A stretch of 64,000 bases of DNA. It comes from Proteromonas lacertae (Eukaryota; Sar; Bigyra; Opalinata; Proteromonadidae). Both the position numbers and the translations under genes were made by a program. Shown piece after piece: positions 48,769 to 61,400 of this stretch. Location of the stretch: contig NGBS01001173.1 of assembly GCA_002245135.1 (NCBI GenBank), positions 62,001 through 126,000 on the forward strand, written 5' to 3'. The notes beneath the pieces were generated by a model, which was given only the letters and a program-made list of their open reading frames with translations, ran no database searches and had not been told where the DNA came from. How positions within the stretch are numbered: the first letter of the stretch is position 1; the number at the start of each line of letters is the position of its first letter.

Positions 48769-51700
48769 TTATTCTATAAACTTCCATATCTCAATCTCAT
48801 TTTCACTTGAAACTATTATATCTTCACCATTTAGATTATATTTTATATTATATATTGGATCATAACCATGATTTATATGACATATTAAATCTATTATTAT
48901 AATAATAAATAGAAATATACCAAATGTCTGTGGGTTTATAACAACAATACATCCATTATAAGTACAAAATGATAAATACATAATCTTATTGTTTTTCAAA
49001 CTAAATCCATAATCCATATCAACTATCCAACTCTCTAAATCGAAACTATATTCTTCATTTCCACTTGAATAATTATATTTTATTAAAACTGGTGGATAGG
49101 CATTACTAGTTAGATAGATTATGTTGTTTTCTATTGGAGAGAATAATCCTAAAGTTGGAGTAGCTGGTCTTTCATTGTTTAACATTATTTTATCACTCTT
49201 TTTATCATTAATTTTAAATATATCAATTGGGCTTGGCTCGTTTTCAATACTAAATATTATTATTATTAAATAAAAAAAATATATATACATTTTCCACACT
49301 GAGATTTGTCTACTTCGACTTGTACATAAGAATATGTTATTATTATTAACATTCACTATACTGGTGTCAATCTCACTATCTTTATTCAACATATATTTAT
49401 CATTTAAATCAATTGTATGACTAGAAAATCGTAGCTTTATATTATTATTATTTTCATTATCATCTTCATATTCTAACATTGTATAACCAATACAACCATC
49501 AATTGTACCAACAATTATTCCACTACTTTTATCATTTACAAAACATACACTACTAATTGGAGTTGTATAAGGCCTCATATGATTCAAATATTGATTAGTA
49601 TATAAATTGTAGAATAATACTCTACCATCATTTAAACCAATGCAAATTGGTATTAATTCATCATCTATCTCATTACTTATATCATAACAACTTATCTCTA
49701 GAATATTTTCATTATTTAAATCTTTTCTTAATTTGATTTCTTCCACTTTTATATTTGTATTACAATCCCAGAAATTCATTACATCTTTATTACAGGTTAT
49801 ATATAATAGATTATTTAAACAGTATTTCAGTTTTAAACCATCAATTTCACATTTGTTAATATATTTTGATAGTTTCTTTTCATTTATATTTAATTCATAG
49901 ATTTCATTATTAGAAGTTCCAATAAAACAAGCATAATTGGTTTCTTCAATTGATATTGCTTTAATATATCCATTTATGGAGATATAGCTACTGTTTGGTT
50001 GACCTTTCATTAGTTTCAATGATTCTCTCATCTTACAGATATATAATCCATCAAATAATCCACTTATATATAGTTTATTATCAATCCAAATCATCTTATT
50101 GATTTCTGCATCTAATGGCCAGTGATTGTAAACTTTACCATGACTATCACATAAGTAGAGAAAGTGGTTCTTCTTACTGATTATAAACTTACGATTTTCA
50201 CTTCTTACTATTTAAATATATCAATAATATATATATACATCTTTTAGGTTTTCTTACTATATAAGTAATTTCACTTTTATCAGTTATTGATTCATATATT
50301 ATATTATGACTTACGATCTCAGGTTTGTCATATTCACTCATTATATCACATATATACAAATCATTATTGATTGAATATAATAGCGTTGTATTCTCTAACC
50401 AAATTATATGATTTACTGCTTTTTCACATTCAAAATTATAGATTTCGCTGGAGATTAGATCGTATATTTCAACTATTCCATTCTCACTTGTAACACACAT
50501 AAATCTTCCACTTTCATTAAAACTCATTTCGTTAATATAGGAAGAGTAATTGTGTTTAGATATAAGGGTGTATTTGTTTTGAGTTAATCGATAGAATAGT
50601 AATATTGAATGACTTTCAGAGAATATATCACATATTACACTTAATGTACAAGCTATATAAAAATATTAATATAAAAGGAAAAAAGATTATATATATATAT
50701 ATATATACAATTTTTACAATATTTGATTGTTCTAACATATCCTTCACAGAGTATTGATATTTGATTTCTTGTTTCTATTTCATGCATAATAATCCTTTGG
50801 TTGATCGTATATAATAATTGATGATATTCACTTAACCATATGATATTATCAACTCCATTACCATTATAACCTAATACATTATGTAACTTTAACTTATTAT
50901 TGATATCTATATCATATTCACCTATACTCTCGAATAGAGTGTTTATTTCATTATTATCTTCATTTTCTTCTTCTTCTTTTTCTATTTCATTATTATCCCA
51001 TTCATATTCAATATTATTATTATCATCATTATATACATCATCTATTGGAAATGATGTTTCTGTGTTATTTCCAGTATGTATTTCAACAGTATTATCCATT
51101 TCATTATCTTTATCATTATAATCTTCTTCTTCTTCTTCTTCTTCTTCATTATCTGTATTAGTTGTATTTGTATTTGTATTTGTATTTAATGATTTACTAC
51201 TAAATATCCCATTCTCTATTTCTACATTTTCATCACTTTCATTGTTATTTATTACACTACTCACAGTTTGAATAGTTGAACTTATATTATCTAAATTATT
51301 ATTATTATTTATTATATTATTAATATTGTTATTATCTTCTACTGAATTTAATTCATTATTATTATTATTATTATTATATTCATTAGGTGGAGGTAATTCA
51401 CTACCACTATAACTTTCTTCACCATTATCAGAATACACTGTACTACTTGTATTATCTGTATTTGTTATTATAATATGATCATTATCATAATCATTCATAG
51501 TTACATCAGGACTCATAACAATTGGTTTAATATCACTTTCACCTTCATTACCATAGAATTCCCAAATATATAAACAATTAGAATCATCAATTGAACTAAT
51601 ATATCTTCCATTATTACTTATTTTAATATCTTTTACTTTACCAGTATGACCTATAAACGATTGATAAGATGCATTTGGACCTCCTGTTTTCAATAGCATA

Positions 51701-54700
51701 TCATGAATACCAATTGACCCATTCTCCGCACCAGTAATGAAATATAATGGTGAAGATATTGTCAAACTACTAACTTTGGGATTATATATAGAATTACAAC
51801 TTCTTATCCTACTTCCATTATCTACATTATAGATATACATCTCATTGTTAGAAAGAATAGTCAATAGCTCTAATCCATGAATAAACTCAATACAATTGAA
51901 TAATAGTTTATTTGTTAAGTTAGATTCGTCTGGAATTATCAAAGTATTCATTTTCCTTTTATTACTATCTGGTGGATAGATATGATTAACGATATTCAAT
52001 GTTATACAGTCATATATAATAATCTCACATCCTTGTGGCACTAATAAACCCAATCTAGTACCTAAATCATTCATTTTCATTGTTGAAGTAATTATACCAA
52101 GTGGTCCTTTTGATTGACTCATTTTTATAGGGTTATAATTATCACTGATATCGTAAATACATATAGCTCCATCTACTGAAGAAGAATACAAATAATGACC
52201 AGAGAAATGATAGATTACAGAGACAACCTTGGAATTATGTTGTTTCATTTGCTTAATAAGTTTTTGCTCATTTATATCAACGATTTTAACCATACCACTT
52301 TCAAATCCAATTGCTACAAAATCTCCATTAGGATGAAAAGCACTACATATTGCTAAATCATATAAATGAGTTGGATTTAATTCTATTAGACTATTATTAT
52401 CATTAATAGATTTGGATTTACTTTTAAACTCTCTTAATTCACAACATGTATTAATATCCCATAATCTTAAAGTTCCATCTTTTGAAGTAGTTAAAATTGT
52501 TTTATTATTTGGACTAAATTGTACAGATAATATTTCATCAGAATGTGAACGTAATAGTGTGATATGTTTATGATTTGATATATTCAATATTCCAATAACT
52601 CCATTTATAGTTCCAATTATTACATCTAATCCATCATTACTTATATCTAATGATGTTATAGCTACATCATGATTTGCTTCTAAGTAGAAGTCACTAAAGT
52701 CCAAAGGCCATACTCTGACATAACCATCATCACTCCCTGTTATACAAAACCCTTCGTTGATTAATATGCTATTAATGCAATCATCATGCAATCTAAATAC
52801 ACATTCTAATGCTTTATTATTACTATTTATCTGTACAACTGTTCCTTTATTGGAAGCTACAAATATTCGTGGTAATATATTATAAGTATCAGACATATCA
52901 AATGTACTTTCAAAGGCAATATCTGTATAGGTTATACCTCTTGCATATTCATTTAATACAACAGGACAACTATGTAATACTTCCATTCCTATTTGATGAT
53001 GTCTTTTGATTCGATATCTTCGCCAAAATCGAATATTTTCATAACCGCAACTAATAACCTGTTCATGTTCATGATTCTCTGGAAATGGACAGAATTTTAT
53101 TCGTTTTACATTTGCTTCGTTATTTTTCTTCACTAAAGGTGGAATAAATCTTTTACTATCAACATTTTCATTCCTTATATCTTCCATTGAGTATAATATG
53201 ATTTCAGTTAATCCTTTTATTCCACTACCTGCAATTACTAAGTAATCACTATTACTACATAAATTCATATCGTATATCTCATTAACAGGTAAATTGAAAG
53301 GTCTCAAGCTGGAGTTTGAAGCTATATCCCAATAGATAAGTGTTGGATTTTTACCACTTTGAACTGTTAAAATAAATTCTCCTTTTTTATCAATTTCTAT
53401 TCTTTTAATTGGCTTAGAATGACGTAATAATATATTTTGTTTTAATGGTATATTTTGGCTATTATTATTATTGTTATCTTTTACATTATCTTCATCGTTA
53501 TTAATGTATCTTTCCATACTCACCAATAGTGGACCAGTTGGATAATAAATCAAAGAACTAGTTGCATTCCATTTAATTATATTGTGATATTGATTATTAA
53601 ACCCAATTGTTGATTTTAAGGACATGATCGGATCTGGCTGTAAAACAGAATGAGACAAGGACTGAGCCAATAAAGCTTGACTGATTTGGGTCTTGGATTG
53701 AGATTGGCTTGATGGATATGAATTTGTAATACTGTTATTATCACTAACAGTTGGTTTATTAACGGATCTATAGAGGGGAGAGACATTCTTTGCTGCTTGT
53801 ATATAGGATTTCAATAATTCATTGGTTTTATTCATTTGTTTTGTTGATCTGAAGGATATTGGCGTTCTTTCTGCTTTTGTACTGATTTTTGATTGATTTA
53901 ATGCTTCTGCTGTTGAAGAAGATGATTTTTCTGTTGTACTTACTGTTGTTGTTGTATCATTCATTTTATTTGACAAATTGTTGTTATTTTCATCATTCTC
54001 TTGTTTATTCTTGGATACTAATTGAGATATTGCATTTTTACCACCCATCATCTCTTCATCATGCTTAACTTCTGGTAACCAACAAAAATCATAATCATCA
54101 TAGAATGTTCGTTTATTTCTAAGTGGAAACTTCATGTCACGAGGTAATGTAATTTCACTGTAAGAGGTATCACTGGTGTAAACTCCTCGAATTACTAATG
54201 TTGCACAAATTTGAATCTATAAAAAAATAATAACATAGATATAAATGATAGATATATACATTTTTAATAGACCAACTCCATTCAATAGAATTGTCTACTG
54301 GATTTAAATCTGAATAATCTTTCACTATTGATAGTAAATCAAGTGATAAAATTGTCCACTTTTCTTTAGGAAATACGAATGGAACCTATATCAATAACAA
54401 AATATGAATAATTACTTGAATAGTGTTAGGATTAGTAAAAGATGGCCTTTTATACATGTTGCTAACTGAAATACGCAGCAATGAAGATGTATCTTTCATT
54501 TTTATTGTTATATGAATGACATATAACTCAGGATCCATTCCTTTACATTCAAAGTAACTACAATAGAAATAGAAATATAATAAATCATACATATATCTTC
54601 CAGTTAAGCCTAATGACTTGCCTTTATCTGGAATAGTAATGGATGTTGAAGCAGATGTGGAACCTTGAAGTGTATAGACTCTCTTACCTATGATTCTATC

Positions 54701-54860
54701 TATTCCTTCAATAACCTTTGAAAATATAAAATCATTAAAAAAATACATCACCACTCTTTTTAGCTTTTACCCAATTGGGTAAGTCAACGTGTTTAAATAT
54801 GTCTACATATGGGTGTTGCCATATATCTGAAGATTTATCTGACAAAATGCTACTATCCAT
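48769..54860 (-). CDS. WDR90: WDR90/POC16, centriolar CFA20-domain and WD40 protein
   Basis: ATG at 54860 (MDSSILSDKSSDIWQHPYVD). The first exons, joined in phase by introns of 30-35 nt, rebuild a CFA20/DUF667 domain (WQHPYVDIFKHVDLPNW, GKRVYTLQGS, KSLGLTGRYIYFECKG, LYVIHITIKM), which is WDR90's N-terminal microtubule-binding module. After it (MKFPLRNKRTFYDDYDFCWL) come many WD40 repeats (for example FSPNNKTILTTSKDGTLRLW, HSGHYLYSS-like units), an Asn/Asp/Glu-rich insert (about 51,500-50,950) and further WD40 units to 48769. The product is about 1,900 aa, the family's usual size. WDR90/POC16 sits on the inner scaffold of centrioles. The CFA20-then-WD40 order makes the call strong. It is divergent to the FOP-family gene. 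Confidence 0.9.
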
Positions 54861-54909
54861 GTTGGTTGATAAGATTTAAGAGATTGAAATTTAAATTCAA
54901 ATTTCAAAA

Positions 54910-54919
54910 TCAAGCCAAA
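54910..54919 (+). promoter_or_regulatory. TCAAGCC element between WDR90 and FOP-family genes
   Basis: TCAAGCCAAA, 50 bp from the WDR90 start and 46 bp from the FOP-family start. Confidence 0.45.
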
Positions 54920-54965
54920 AGTTTGAATTGATATTTAAATTTCTGTTTGTTTTTTCTATTATTTC

Positions 54966-55832
54966 ATGTCTGAAGAAGAAGAAGAAGATATTAGCCAATT
55001 GGAAACCTTAAAATCGTTAGTATCACAAAGACTACGTGAAACTGGTGCATTAGCTGAACTAAAAGTATTTCTTTAATGATATATTGTTTTTAAGGCCAAT
55101 TTGAGATTAGCAATTTATACATCCATTATAAATAAGAGAATTGGAGAACCAGGTCATTTAGAGAATGAAAATATTAAAAAGTTACATAAATCTGAAGATG
55201 ATACTCTTATGATTAAACTTATATATGACTATTTCAAAGAAAAGAATTTAAAATACTGTCAATCAATTTTATTAGCTGAAACTGACTTTCATGTACATTT
55301 TATTGAATTTTATATGTTTGTATAGGAAAACGGTATGAGTGACTTACCAAATAATATTGATTCACTCCAGCCAATACATTCAGATGATAATTCATCGTTA
55401 TTAGTAAAATTAGTTTCTGGAAATCACTCATCAACAACAACAACCCAATCATCATTTTCAAAGAATGAAAATTCTCAACCACCATCTAAAGCTCCATCAA
55501 TTCAAACACCACTAAATGCAGCAGTATCATTGCCTTTACCACAAATTCAAAATAGAAATGAAGTATTATCACCAGAAGAAGAAACTTTTGATGAAGATTT
55601 TGAATCAAACACGTTTGAGAGTTTAGACACAAGAACACCAACAGCAACACCACAAGCTTCATCAAATAATAATGCAATTAGAAAACCAGTCCAAAATCAA
55701 TTATTAGAACAATCTAAAAAAAGTGAAATGAGTATTGAAGATAGTAGTAGTTTAATGATGAGTTTAGAAAGTAGTGTTGATCCTTCAACTATTATGAAGA
55801 AAGGAGATTATGTTGAAGAGGTTGATTCATAA
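54966..55832 (+). CDS. FOP/FOR20-family centrosomal protein (TON-N and LisH)
   Basis: Three exons (54966-55064, 55095-55292, 55326-55832) with introns of 30 and 33 nt; 268 aa. The N-terminal 100 residues (LETLKSLVSQRLRETGALAE, LKANLRLAIYTSI, then a LisH-like LIYDYFKEKNLKYCQSILLA and ETDF) match the dimerisation domain of FOP (CEP43/FGFR1OP) and FOR20 (CEP20). These proteins act at centrioles and basal bodies. The C-terminal part is Ser/Pro/acidic and probably disordered, as in FOP. Length lies between FOR20 and FOP, so I do not choose between them. Confidence 0.87.
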
Positions 55833-55908
55833 AAAAAAGAAAAGCAATTAACAGAATTGAATTTTTTTATTGCTTTATTATTTTAATTACATAAATTATT
55901 ATTATTAA

Positions 55909-56784
55909 TTAATTAAATATATCATCACCAAGATCTTTAGCTAATTTGTTGTGTTGAGAATCACTTATTTCTATACGATGAGCATTATTCTTTAGATTTC
56001 TCACCATTTTGATATATTCTATATCTAACATAAATTGACCTTCACGAGGATCAATTAGAGATATTGAAAACTATTAAATATCTTATAATTATTGAATATA
56101 CGGAATCTACTCTTCTTGCATCTAATAATTTCTGATTTTCTTTTATATATCCATAACCAGTCAACATAAAGTCTTTAAATGGCAACTACAAATGTAAATC
56201 AAGTAATATAATATATACTCCAATATTAAACCATTTATTCTCTGGTAGGTATATATATCCTTGATACAGGTCGTTTGTTATTACACTTGACGGTTTTATA
56301 CATACCATATATCCTCTACCCTTTGTTCTTAATCTCATTTCTATTCCTTTATATTGAGACCAATCATCATATGGTCGAAACTATTTTTATTAATTATTGA
56401 TATAGATAATACGGTTAATTTCATTGCTGAAAAACATTTAGAAGGTGCAGAACTTGATTGATTTAATCTCAAATGTCCTGCAAAACGAGCTATTCATAAA
56501 ATTCACAGATAGATATACCATATCTTTTACCATTTTCTTCCATTAACGACAATGAACACTGACTATTTCCACCAAACATTTGATCTGTAAGCAATTCAAA
56601 TTGGTCTATATCTTCTGTATCGTTAAATGTTATATTTAAATCTTCTAATTCACCTGATCTCATAAATTGAAAATCTAAAATATAATTTATTGATTATACT
56701 ATTCAAAAATGGTTTAATTGCAAGTGACATTCGTTTTTTAATATCATTTTTCCAAAATGTTTGTAAGCCTTTGAAGAATGACAT
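55909..56784 (-). CDS. NDUFAF1: Complex I intermediate-associated protein 30 (NDUFAF1/CIA30)
   Basis: ATG at 56784 (MSFFKGLQTFWKNDIKKRM) and TAA at 55909, with several introns of 25-35 nt. The CIA30 fold shows in order: FELLTDQMFGGNSQCSLSL, FAGHLRLNQ, YDDWSQYKGIEMRLRTKGRG, YLPENKWF, LPFKDFMLTGYG, and a C-terminal strand FMLDIEYIKMV. CIA30 proteins help assemble the membrane arm of respiratory complex I in mitochondria. The basic, amphipathic first 25 residues could be a targeting peptide. The DQMFGG motif corresponds to the family's D..MGG. The exact internal junctions were not all checked. Confidence 0.82.
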
Positions 56785-56844
56785 TTTTTATAAACTCATA
56801 TATCAAATCAGAGTTCAAGCTTTTATATTATTTCTTCTAATATA

Positions 56845-57813
56845 ATGTTACCCCAAAAGAAAATAAGAGTTTTGGAAGGACATCAAGGTCGAATAAACAG
56901 TGTAAGATTTACAGGTATTATCTATATTATCATAAATAGAAAAGGGAACATTTTGCATGTCTTGTGGCCAAGATAAATGCATAAAATTATGGAATCCATT
57001 TAGAGATACTGAAGATGGTAAAGGTTTTCTAATAAAGAATTATCAGGGCCCTCATGGTTACGGAGTTTATGATGTAGCAATGTATATTTGAATTTATATT
57101 CTTTTCTGTTATATAGAAGTCATGATAATAGTGTATTTGCATCATGTGGTCAAGAAAAAGAAATATTTCTTTGGGATGTTTCAACATCAAAAATTCTACG
57201 AAGATTCGCAGGACATGATCAAAGAGTCAATACAGTACAATTTAACTTCGAATCAACAGTATTAGTATCAGGTTCATATGATACAACAATTAAGTGTTGG
57301 GATATGCGAACCAACAATTATAAACCCATCCAAGAGATGAGAGATTCAAAGGACTCTGTGTCTTCTATTGTAGTTACTAATAATTTTATATTAGCTGGAT
57401 GTATTGATGATAAAGTAAGGATATATGATATAAGATCAGGAATATTAAGAACAGATGATTTACATTGTGCAGTAACTAGTGTGTTTGTTAGTTATGATAA
57501 TAGATGTTATTTAGCATCATGTACTGATAATAAAATAAGGTTAATTGATGTAGAAACAGGAATGTTATTACAGAAATATGTTGGTCATGATTGTGATAGT
57601 TTGAAGGTAGATTGTTGTATGTCGAATGATGATAACACCATTATTTGTGGTAGTAAAGATGGAAGTATATATTTCTGGGATTTAATGAGTGGCAATGTAA
57701 AACAAAAACTATTAGCTCATAAAAGTAATGTGAGTTGTGTAAATTATCATCCTAAGAATAATGTGATATTGTCAAGCTCTTATGATGGTACAATTGGTGT
57801 TTGGAGTTCATAA
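56845..57813 (+). CDS. WDR83: WDR83/MORG1-like WD40 protein
   Basis: Three exons (56845-56914, 56940-57081, 57117-57813) with 25- and 35-nt introns; about 302 aa, the family's length. Seven WD40 blades fill the protein: LEGHQGRINSVRF, SCGQDKCIKLWNPF, SCGQEKEIFLWDVS, AGHDQRVNTVQFN, SGSYDTTIKCWDM, GCIDDKVRIYDIRSG, and the family-typical LKVDCCMSNDD then GSKDGSIYFWDL. The line-up with animal WDR83 is close, blade by blade. WDR83 is a scaffold in ERK signalling and is also found with spliceosomes. Only 60 bp separates it from the divergent NDUFAF1 gene. Confidence 0.88.
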
Positions 57814-58454
57814 TTTAATAATCTTGTGTAATTTTTTCTATTTTTTATAAATTTGTTTGTTATTACTGAATATTATTGTTACTGAATATAAATAATATGT
57901 TCATTTTATAAGTATATAGTTAAATTTAAATCTCGATTGATTTAATTATGGCATTATTTAAAGCATATATCATTTAATTTATTCATACAATAAAATATTA
58001 CAGTATACTTACAAAAATAAAATAACCAAATATGTTACAAAAATTTTCGAACCCCTAAATATAAATTATGTTGTTTTCTTTCTATACAAACATTTATGTA
58101 AGCTAAAAAGAAGATATATTCTTCTTCGCCTGCTATATAATATGTTATATAGGTTTAATGGTGGAAATAAGTAATCATTAAATCAAATTATACATCTTTT
58201 ACTAAATTGTAGATATAATAGGATTTCCTGTGAAAGTATAGCTAAACTAATATTCTTGATCTTTTAAATAGATTACTAACAATGAGAGTTTAAAAGAAAA
58301 CATTAGGCTAAATAATGCTAATATATAAAAATGTTTGCTCAATAAAGCAAATAAATGTTTCAAAACATAAATAAAAAGTGAATAATGTGAAACGTTAATG
58401 AGAGAGATGAATTTATAGTCGTTTTATGCCGTTTAAGAATTGTAGTTTGATTTT
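57814..58454. other. 641-bp gap without a recognisable gene
   Basis: Very AT-rich, with stops in all frames. It carries the 3' region of the WDR83 gene and the upstream region of the receptor gene. The string TTCGAACCCC near 58048 recalls a tRNA T-loop, but no acceptor or anticodon stem pairs with it. I see no RNA gene, repeat or promoter motif. Confidence 0.5.
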
Positions 58455-61400
58455 ATGAAAATTCTGCTTACTTTCATCTTCTTATTCAACCTTTGTAGTT
58501 GTTTAAAAATTAATGTTGGTTATCTATACGATGGTGCAGCTAATTATTATGATTTGTTTCAAAAATTAGGTTGATAGCTACCAGTCAGAATTGAATATAG
58601 CAATAACTCCAACAGATAAAGATGCAAGCTGATCATGACAAATATGAAGCTGCTGTACAACAATTAAAAACTAGTAAGATAACTATTGCGTTTGGGACAT
58701 TTGAAATGGATGATCCTGCTTGGTATGATGATATTGCTAGATCGGCTGGAGTTTATATATTCAACAGTTTGTTAAATTACAATGTTACCGTCTGCCTTAC
58801 TAATATTATAATTAATCGTTCTCCATGCGATTCAGATAATTCAGGTATTCATTTGGTATATATTATATAGGCTCTGAACACTTTTCTCAAGAATTTAAAG
58901 TCCATACTGTATTTGTTTCTGAAAACTCACCTGTACAACCTTGTTTAGAAGATGCTGGTCAATGCGTAAAGTCAAAAGGATTTGATTTGAATGAGATTAA
59001 GTATGATGCTACTACTGTTGAAGATGAGTTTATAAAAGTGAAAACTAATTATCCAGAAGGATCTACTATATATGTATATGTAGAAAAAGCTCAAGAAACT
59101 GCATTAGTTACAGCATATCAAACTGCAGGACTAACATCTGACAAATATCCTCTTGTTTTCTTTCATGATGCTACTTACTCAGATATTATAAGTAATGCAT
59201 TCAATAAAGGTCATTATTTAATGACTGAATTACACGATTTATCAATGGATGCAAATATTGAAGCATTAATGGAAGTGAATGGTGATAAGAATCACAGAAA
59301 TTATGATGCTTTATACTTGTATGATAATTTAGTTTTTATTTCTTAAAAATAGATTAGGAATGATTCATATATACTTCAACAAAGCCAAATCATTAGATTC
59401 TACTGATACTGCAAGTATTATCTATGGATTATATTATACAAACTACAAAATCAACAACACTGAATTTGAATTGTTTCCTAACAATCGTGTTATGACAAAT
59501 TCATTATTAATTAAATTCAATGGAGCTAATACTGAACCAGATGTTACTGTTTTACCAATGCCAGATAGAATACAATACAGTACATCTCCTGGTCGTCCAG
59601 CTATTAATATATGTAATCATTTAGATGATAATCCAATAGCTTCTGCTATTTATGTCATTTTTATGGTTTATACTTCTGGTGAATATAAAGAAGTTGAAAG
59701 GGGTATTTTAGATGCAATGTCTGTTGCTGTAAAATATATTAATGGAAATAGTATGTTGCTAAACAAAGAAATTGTTCCTATTTATATTGATGCTAATCAA
59801 GAAGTTGATGTTATTATAAAAGCTACCAATCAAATAGAAGAAAAACTAAAAGTTGTTGCTCTATTCACCACTTTGGTATTGGATGATTTTAATACAATTA
59901 TAGAAAGTATATATTTATTATTTATTGCTATATTCATATAGAAAAACAATTTACATATCCAGTTTATTCATTGTTAAACACACCTGGTGAAAAGTGTACT
60001 AATACTTATTTATCAATATCTTTTTTATTTTCTATTTACAATATATTATTATGATTCTTTAACTTTATATAAACTGGTCTACCAATATCATTATCCTTTG
60101 AAATTGTCAATGAAAACTTCTTAAGAAATCAAAATCCAAATGTATTTGTCTTATACAGTGATAAATACTTTGGAAGTGTTGCTTATGAAGCTTTAAGCAC
60201 TTTAATCGTAAATGAAAACATTAATAAAATTGGTGAATATATGTTTGAAGAAAACACAGCTGCTCAAAGTGTAAATGCTTGTTCATCAATATATGAAAGT
60301 TGTACTGATAGTATATATTTTATCTATATTTATTTTATATATATAGATTGTTATATTATTGATATTGCTGAAAGAGAATATGATACATTATTCTTTTCCA
60401 ATTGTTTTATGAGTAATACATCAATCATGAAATCTGAAAGATTTACAGTATTTTCATTTACTGTGGATGAAAATGAGTTAAATATTTTGAAGGATTTACC
60501 AGAAGTAAGTGGTAATATATCCAATTTAGACGGTCATTATGTAGTTTCATATTACTTTGATTCTATGGATAGTGAAATTGGCAAATCAATAAAAGCATCT
60601 TTAAAAGAAAATTTCTATTATAAAGAGTTTACTTCAATTATGGCAACTGCATATAATACTATTTTCTTATGGGAAGAAGCTGTAAAAATTGCTCATTCTT
60701 TTGATTATGAACTAGTTAAAAAGTATTGATATTATTTTATTAGTATTAATATTTTTTATTGTAGATCAATTACTCAAACACATTATGAAGGTGCTGGAGG
60801 AAAATTTTCAATTAATAAGAAAGGTGTAATTAGTGCACAAATCCACATTGGAATTGTATTAATATTATATATATTTATTTATTTATATTTCTATTTAGAT
60901 AAACAATGGAACAATACAATTAGTTTCTTATAGTTATTACTTAACTAATGGATTTGTTTTTACAAACAGAGATCAAACATGTGATTATCAATCTGGAATT
61001 GCATCAGCACAACCAACAAAATATGTTGGATTCTTTGTGAATAGTGATGGTTATATTGGACAATTAATGAATGCTTATACTAAAGCAATACCTATTGTTG
61101 TTGATTTCTTAAACGATCAAGGAGGTTCAAATGGAATTATTATTCAATTGTTATATTTAGATATAGAAAAATTCAACAATGAAGAATATATGAATGAAAT
61201 GGATAAAAAAGTATTAATCTATCTTGGAACTAATTCAAACGATTTTAGAAGTAGAGTTCAACAATTTGTATATAAGAAAAAGAAGATGTTATTTAGTTTA
61301 ATGCCAGTAACAGGTGAACAATGTTTATCAAATGTTATTAATGTTGGTAGACTTCCTCATCATTATCATCCTCATATGTTGGTTTATCATTTCATTCGAT

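Noticed and set aside
56815-56824. TCAAGCTTTT between NDUFAF1 and WDR83 as a full copy of the promoter element
   Set aside because: It keeps only TCAAGC of the core; noted as weak support, not as a site.
54860-57813. Reading the FOP, NDUFAF1 and WDR83 genes as an operon
   Set aside because: The genes alternate in strand and each has its own introns and start, so they are independent transcription units.
58040-58060. Possible tRNA T-loop (TTCGAACCCC)
   Set aside because: No matching T-stem, anticodon or acceptor arm could be folded around it.
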